64,000 nucleotides of DNA from contig NZ_NWTG01000005.1 in the NCBI RefSeq assembly GCF_002532045.1, forward strand, positions 124,001 to 188,000, given 5' to 3'. The position numbers and the translations under genes were made by a program. The first letter of the stretch is position 1. Each line of letters starts with the position of its first letter. The stretch is from Bradyrhizobium sp. C9. Lineage in GTDB: Bacteria; Pseudomonadota; Alphaproteobacteria; Rhizobiales; Xanthobacteraceae. Positions 60,101-64,000 of the stretch are shown here, one piece after another. Below the pieces are notes generated by a model. That model was not told where the DNA came from. It did not search any database and saw nothing but the letters and a program-made list of their open reading frames with translations.

Positions 60101-61036
60101 ATGAAACGCCTGCTCCTTCGCGCCCGCGCGCATCTGCGTGATGCCGCAAAGCCTGTGACCGATGCCGCGATCGGCGGGCTGACCATCGGCCTGCTGCGCA
60201 CCACGCGCTATTTCGATCCGGAGAAGACCGCACGGTTCTTCGGCCGCGCCGCGCATTTCATCGGCCGCCGGCTGCGCGAGGACCGCATCGGCCGCGAGAA
60301 TCTGACGGCCGCCTTCCCGGAGAAGTCACCGCAGGAGATCGAAGAGATCCTGACCGGCGTCTGGCACAACCTCGGACGCATCGGCGCTGAATTCGCGCAC
60401 ATCGACCGCATCTGGGACCACGATCCCCAGAATCCCGACAAACCGGGCCGCGTCGAGTTCTCGGCGCGCAGCAAGCAGCTGTTCGACCAGTTGCGGGACG
60501 ACGGCAAGCCGGCCTTGTTCTTTGCCGCACATCTCGGCAACTGGGAGCTCTCTCCGATTGCCGCGGCGGCACATGGGCTCGATGCTACTATTCTGTTCCG
60601 GCGGCCGAACATCGAAGCCGCCGATCGCGCCATCGAACGCATCCGCGCGGTCAACCTGGGCACGCTGGTGCCGGCAGGCCGCGACGCGCCGCTGAAGTTG
60701 GCGCAGGCGCTGAAGAACGGCCAGCACGTCGCGATGCTGGTCGACCAGTATTTGACCAACGGCGTTCCCGTCACTTTCTTCGGCCGCAAGACCACTGCTA
60801 ACCCGCTCTTGGCGCGCCTGCGCCGGCAGATCGAGTGCCCGATCCACGGTACCCGGATCATCCGCCTGCCCGACGGCCGCTTCCGCGGCGAGGTCACCGA
60901 GGAAGTGAAACCGGTGTTCGACGCTTCCGGCCAGATCGATATCCAGGGCACGATGCAGGCGATCACCGACATCGTCGAGGGCTGGGTCCGCGAATATCCG
61001 GATCAGTGGCTCTGGCTGCACCGACGCTGGCGATAA
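60101..61036 (+). CDS. lpxXL: Lipid A very-long-chain acyltransferase LpxXL
   Basis: A 311-residue LpxL/HtrB-type acyltransferase. ATG 60101 (MKRLLLRARAHLRDA) begins with a basic, amphipathic N-terminus. The catalytic motif is HxxxxxE/D: AAHLGNWELSPIAA (about 141-147). FRRPNIEAADRAIERIR and VDQYLTNGVPVTFFGRKTTANPLLARL are family hallmarks. It transfers the very-long-chain fatty acid from AcpXL to the secondary position of lipid A. In rhizobial clusters an alcohol dehydrogenase gene lies between the ketosynthases and lpxXL; here none fits in the 17-base gap. No clear ribosome site is seen, so translation may be coupled. Confidence 0.93.
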   Translation: MKRLLLRARAHLRDAAKPVTDAAIGGLTIGLLRTTRYFDPEKTARFFGRAAHFIGRRLREDRIGRENLTAAFPEKSPQEIEEILTGVWHNLGRIGAEFAHIDRIWDHDPQNPDKPGRVEFSARSKQLFDQLRDDGKPALFFAAHLGNWELSPIAAAAHGLDATILFRRPNIEAADRAIERIRAVNLGTLVPAGRDAPLKLAQALKNGQHVAMLVDQYLTNGVPVTFFGRKTTANPLLARLRRQIECPIHGTRIIRLPDGRFRGEVTEEVKPVFDASGQIDIQGTMQAITDIVEGWVREYPDQWLWLHRRWR

Positions 61037-61058
61037 CGGTCCGACGCCGCCATTGGCA

Positions 61059-62003
61059 TCACAGACCTTCGCGATCGAGCGACGGTACGTTCCCTCCGCA
61101 AGCGATGACCCATACACGCGATCGCTCGCTGTCGACGACGCCTGCCAAGACTGCCGCCATCGCCAAGGCGCCGCTGGGCTCGACCCGGATGCCGCAGGTC
61201 CCAAGAAGCAACCGGGCAGCGTATTGCACAAGCTCATCGCTGACGGCGCACACCTGAACATTCGACCATTGCAGAATTTCGAAGGCCCTCACTCCGATCT
61301 GGCGGGAGCGCAAGGCATCGCATACCGTATCTCCAGGAGGATCAATCCGGATCGGAATGCCAATCTCGCGAGCACGCGCGTAGCGCTGGTGGGTCTCCGG
61401 TTCTGCAACATAGATTGCGGCCGGAATAGACCGGGAGCGCAAAGCAAGGGCAACGCCTGCGGCCAGCCCGCCGCCGCCGCAGGCAACAATCACGGCATCA
61501 GAGGCTGGGCCACTTGCCTGAATGGCAGCTGCGATCTCCGAACCCACCGTGAAGCTTCCAGCAATCATCTCGACGTCTTCGAAAGCGTGCAGGTTACGCC
61601 AACCGCGTCGATGGGCCTCCATTCGAGCGCAATCGACCAACTCCGACCGCTCGACGATTTTTATCTCAGCTCTGGTTTCTCGGGCCTGCTCCCTCTTGAA
61701 GGCCGCTACGTCCGCGGGCATGACCAAACAGGCGGGCTTGTCCAGCACCTGGGCGGCCAGGCCAACCGCAATCGGAAAGTTTCCTGATCCTGCGGCGACA
61801 ACTCCTCGCTCGGCGTTCCTCGTCCCAAGGATTGCTCCTCGAAACTTGAACGAGCCGCCATGTTGAATGGTCTCGTCTTTGATGAGGATTGTTCGCCCAG
61901 TCACTGCGTCCAACGCGGCGCAGGATCGTATGGGTGTCTCCAGCGCCCGCCCCGCAATGAACTCGAGATCATCACGAACCAAATGAATCGGCTGACGGGG
62001 CAT
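61059..62003 (-). CDS. PLP-dependent threonine/serine dehydratase-like enzyme
   Basis: A 314-residue fold-type II PLP enzyme. The Schiff-base lysine is K53 (GGSFKFRGA) and the phosphate-binding glycine loop is CGGGGLAAG (about 173-181). There is no C-terminal ACT regulatory domain, so it resembles catabolic threonine dehydratase, serine racemase or threo-3-hydroxyaspartate ammonia-lyase. AGAGG precedes ATG 62003. Its base composition (about 58% GC in a sampled stretch) is lower than neighbours, suggesting recent transfer. It stands alone: convergent with lpxXL and 160 bases from the potF-like stop. Confidence 0.88.
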   Translation of the reverse strand: MPRQPIHLVRDDLEFIAGRALETPIRSCAALDAVTGRTILIKDETIQHGGSFKFRGAILGTRNAERGVVAAGSGNFPIAVGLAAQVLDKPACLVMPADVAAFKREQARETRAEIKIVERSELVDCARMEAHRRGWRNLHAFEDVEMIAGSFTVGSEIAAAIQASGPASDAVIVACGGGGLAAGVALALRSRSIPAAIYVAEPETHQRYARAREIGIPIRIDPPGDTVCDALRSRQIGVRAFEILQWSNVQVCAVSDELVQYAARLLLGTCGIRVEPSGALAMAAVLAGVVDSERSRVWVIACGGNVPSLDREGL

Positions 62004-62164
62004 CCTGGCCTCTGCGGCAATCTCAAGGAGTATCGAGGGCTATCGGACGCGCCGCACAGGTGTCCAATCAGCTGTTGTGACTGCTCGATTTATCTTGTGA
62101 GCGCCCGAAATATCTTAGCTCGTCACAGGCAATAGCCGAACGTCCGCCGTGCCCACATGCAGCC

Positions 62165-63274
62165 TTAGCGCCCGGTCTTCACCCGCGTCCACAGCCGGTT
62201 GATGATCCGCTGGGTCGCCGGATCGCGCGCCGTGATCACGAACAGCTTCTTCTGCATCGCCTCGTCGGGATAGATGTTCTTGTCGTTGAAGATCTTCGGA
62301 TCGATCAGCTTCTGGCTCGCCAGATTGCCGTTGGCGTAGGACAGGAAGTTCGAATTCTTCGCCGCGACGTCGGGACGGTAGAGGTAGTTGATCAGCTCAT
62401 AGGCTTCCGCGACATTCTTCGCGTCCGCCGGAATCGCGAGATTGTCGAAGAACATCTGCGCGCCCTCCTTCGGGATCGTGTAGCCGATCTCGACGCCGGT
62501 CTTGGCTTCCGCGGCGCGGCTGCGCGCCTGCATGATGTCGCCCGACCATCCGACCACGAAGCAGATCTCACCCGAGGCCAGCGCACTGAGATATTCGGAC
62601 GAGTGGAATTTGCGCACATAGGGCCGGATCTTGATGACGAGATCGGCGGCTTTCTCGAGGTCAGCCTGCTTGGTCGAGTTCGGATCTAGGCCGAGATAGC
62701 TCAGCGCCGCCGGCAGGATGTCGTCGGCGGAATCCAGCATGTGAATGCCGCAATCCTTGAACTTGGCGAGGTTCTCCGGCTTGAACACCATGTCCCAGCT
62801 GTCGATCTTCGCATCGGGCCCGAGGATCTTCTCCGCCACCTTGACGTTGTAGCCGATGCCCGTGGTGCCCCACATGTAGTTGGCGCCGAAATTATTGCCG
62901 GGATCGTAGGTCGCGAGCTGACCCGTCACCACGGGCCACGCATTGGCGAGGTTCGGCAGTTTCGACTTGTCGAGCTTCAGGAACACCTTCGCGGTGATCT
63001 GGCGCTGCAGGAAATAGCCGGTCGGCACCACGACGTCGTAGCCCGACTTGCCCGCGAGCAGCCGCGTCTCCAGCGTCTCGTTGGCGTCGAACGTGTCGTA
63101 GACGACCTTGACGCCGGTTTCCTTGGTGAAGTCCTCAAGGACTCCCGGTGCCATGTAGTTCGACCAGTTGTAGAAGTTGACCGTGCGCTCCTCCGCACTC
63201 GCAGAGACAGCGAACAACAGAACCGTGGCGATCATGCCTGCGAGGCTGGCGAGACGACGGCTCTGCTTCTGCAT
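62165..63274 (-). CDS. Polyamine ABC transporter substrate-binding protein (PotF-like)
   Basis: A 369-residue periplasmic binding protein. Signal peptide 1-27 (GMIATVLLFAVSASA). PotF/PotD hallmarks: VNFYNWSNYMAPGVLEDFTKETG, YDVVVPTGYFLQRQI, FGANYMWGTTGIGYN, and the acidic/aromatic binding residues near FVVGWSGDIMQARSRA. Putrescine or a related polyamine is the likely ligand. It follows the aminotransferase gene by six bases, so both are on one transcript. Permease and ATPase genes may lie beyond this window only if the operon continues past the stop; the next gene downstream is on the same strand but separated by 161 bases and unrelated, so it looks like an orphan receptor. Confidence 0.93.
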   Translation of the reverse strand: MQKQSRRLASLAGMIATVLLFAVSASAEERTVNFYNWSNYMAPGVLEDFTKETGVKVVYDTFDANETLETRLLAGKSGYDVVVPTGYFLQRQITAKVFLKLDKSKLPNLANAWPVVTGQLATYDPGNNFGANYMWGTTGIGYNVKVAEKILGPDAKIDSWDMVFKPENLAKFKDCGIHMLDSADDILPAALSYLGLDPNSTKQADLEKAADLVIKIRPYVRKFHSSEYLSALASGEICFVVGWSGDIMQARSRAAEAKTGVEIGYTIPKEGAQMFFDNLAIPADAKNVAEAYELINYLYRPDVAAKNSNFLSYANGNLASQKLIDPKIFNDKNIYPDEAMQKKLFVITARDPATQRIINRLWTRVKTGR

Positions 63275-63280
63275 TCTGGT

Positions 63281-64000
63281 CTACCTCTTGCGACGATGTA
63301 CTGCGTCGGACAATCGCTCCAGCGCGGTGTCGAGCGTCGAGTCCCTCTTGGCAAAGCAGAAGCGGACGACCGACGTCACCGCATCCTGCTCGTAGAACGC
63401 CGACACTGGAATAGCCGCGACCTTGTAATCCTGCACAATTCGCCAGCAGAACTCCGCATCGGTCTCATTGAGCCCGAGCGGCGACAGGTCGACCGTGAGG
63501 AAGTAGGTCCCCTGCGACTTCAGCACCGGAAAGCCGATGCTCTCCAACCCCTTGGTCAGGCGGTCGCGGCTCCGCGCCATGTCCTTGCGCATGTCGAGGA
63601 AGTAGTCGTCCGGCTTGTTGAGGCCGTACGCCACCGCCGCCTGCAGATTGGGCGCCGTTGTGAAGGTGAGGAACTGGTGCACCTTGGCGGCGACGCGCAG
63701 CAGCGGCGGCGCAGCGCAGACGAAGCCGATCTTCCATCCGGTCAGCGAGAAGATCTTGCCCGCGCTGCCGACCTTGATGGTGCGGTCACGCATGCCCGGG
63801 ATCGTGATCAGCGGGATGTGCTCGCGGCCGTCGAACACGACGTGCTCCCAGACCTCGTCGCAGATCGCGACCACGTCGAACTCCTGGCAGTACCGCGCCA
63901 GCAGTTCGAGGTCCTCGCGCGGATAGACCACCGCCGCCGGGTTGAGCGGATTGTTGAACAGCACCGCCTTGGTCTTGTGGTTGAAGACGCTGCGCAGCAT
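63281..64000 (-). CDS. Class I/II aminotransferase (5' end beyond window)
   Basis: C-terminal 239 residues of a PLP aminotransferase; the frame is open to the window edge, so its N-terminus lies outside. Visible motifs: NNPLNPAAVVYPREDLELL, AICDEVWEHVVFDGREHI (PLP-binding Asp and Tyr region), Schiff-base lysine in VGSAGKIFSLTGWKIGF, and the terminal VVRFCFAKRDSTLDTALERL with the substrate carboxylate-binding Arg. It resembles the aspartate/kynurenine/methionine aminotransferase group (IV/I alpha type). It precedes a PotF-like binding protein with a six-base gap; a joint role in amine or amino acid use is possible. Confidence 0.9.
   Translation of the reverse strand: MLRSVFNHKTKAVLFNNPLNPAAVVYPREDLELLARYCQEFDVVAICDEVWEHVVFDGREHIPLITIPGMRDRTIKVGSAGKIFSLTGWKIGFVCAAPPLLRVAAKVHQFLTFTTAPNLQAAVAYGLNKPDDYFLDMRKDMARSRDRLTKGLESIGFPVLKSQGTYFLTVDLSPLGLNETDAEFCWRIVQDYKVAAIPVSAFYEQDAVTSVVRFCFAKRDSTLDTALERLSDAVHRRKR

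Overview
The window comes from a GC-rich alphaproteobacterial chromosome, most likely Bradyrhizobium or a close relative in the Nitrobacteraceae. The evidence is indirect but consistent: GC-rich third positions, the acpXL/fabZ/fabF/fabF/lpxXL cluster for very-long-chain acylation of lipid A, an Irr-type iron box, an IalB protein, a BA14K-type protein, a CtrA-type site, and several intergenic palindromic repeats of the kind dispersed in Bradyrhizobium and Rhodopseudomonas genomes. No phage, transposase, CRISPR array or rRNA is visible. The only RNA gene I can support is tRNA-Gln(CUG).

Layout. 1-4.0 kb (minus): a four-gene family-1 sugar ABC importer. 4.2-9.1 kb (plus): a LacI regulator, a xylonate-type IlvD/Edd dehydratase and two SDR dehydrogenases. 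CG-centred palindromes upstream of lacI and upstream of the dehydratase suggest one regulon for non-phosphorylative sugar-acid catabolism. 9.1-12.2 kb: LysR, a divergent EamA exporter, an M50 protease and a small tail-anchored protein. 12.4-13.6 kb: an orphan branched-chain-type solute-binding protein. 13.7-19.5 kb (minus): an iron operon (siderophore receptor, PKHD hydroxylase, ExbB, ExbD, TonB) preceded by phased Irr-box-like repeats. 19.5-25.5 kb: MarR and a divergent RND efflux pair, then IalB. 25.6-28.7 kb: an arylsulfatase and a divergent TetR. 28.7-35.1 kb: a GNAT, tRNA-Gln, a small membrane protein, PBP1A, a coiled-coil protein with a CtrA-type site, and gamma-glutamyltransferase.

35.2-43.7 kb is the most distinctive catabolic locus. 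A C45-type Ntn amidohydrolase leads a complete Dpp-type importer operon; divergent to it are a GntR regulator with two winged-helix domains and an omega-aminotransferase. Together they suggest import, amide cleavage and transamination of an unknown N-acylated amine or amino acid. 43.9-51.3 kb: an APC permease, a BA14K protein, an isolated SoxC plus monohaem cytochrome pair, an extradiol dioxygenase behind two perfect palindromes, a 61-residue membrane protein and a PAS-GGDEF-EAL protein. 51.7-56.6 kb: a HerA-like ATPase, an AhpD-fold protein, MgtC, a ParB-like protein and a KirBac channel.

56.8-61.0 kb: the lipid A very-long-chain acyl cluster, in which one of the two ketosynthases has lost a catalytic histidine and the alcohol dehydrogenase gene known from rhizobial clusters is absent. 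61.0-64.0 kb: a lower-GC PLP ammonia-lyase gene, then an aminotransferase (cut by the window edge) followed by a PotF-like polyamine-binding protein.
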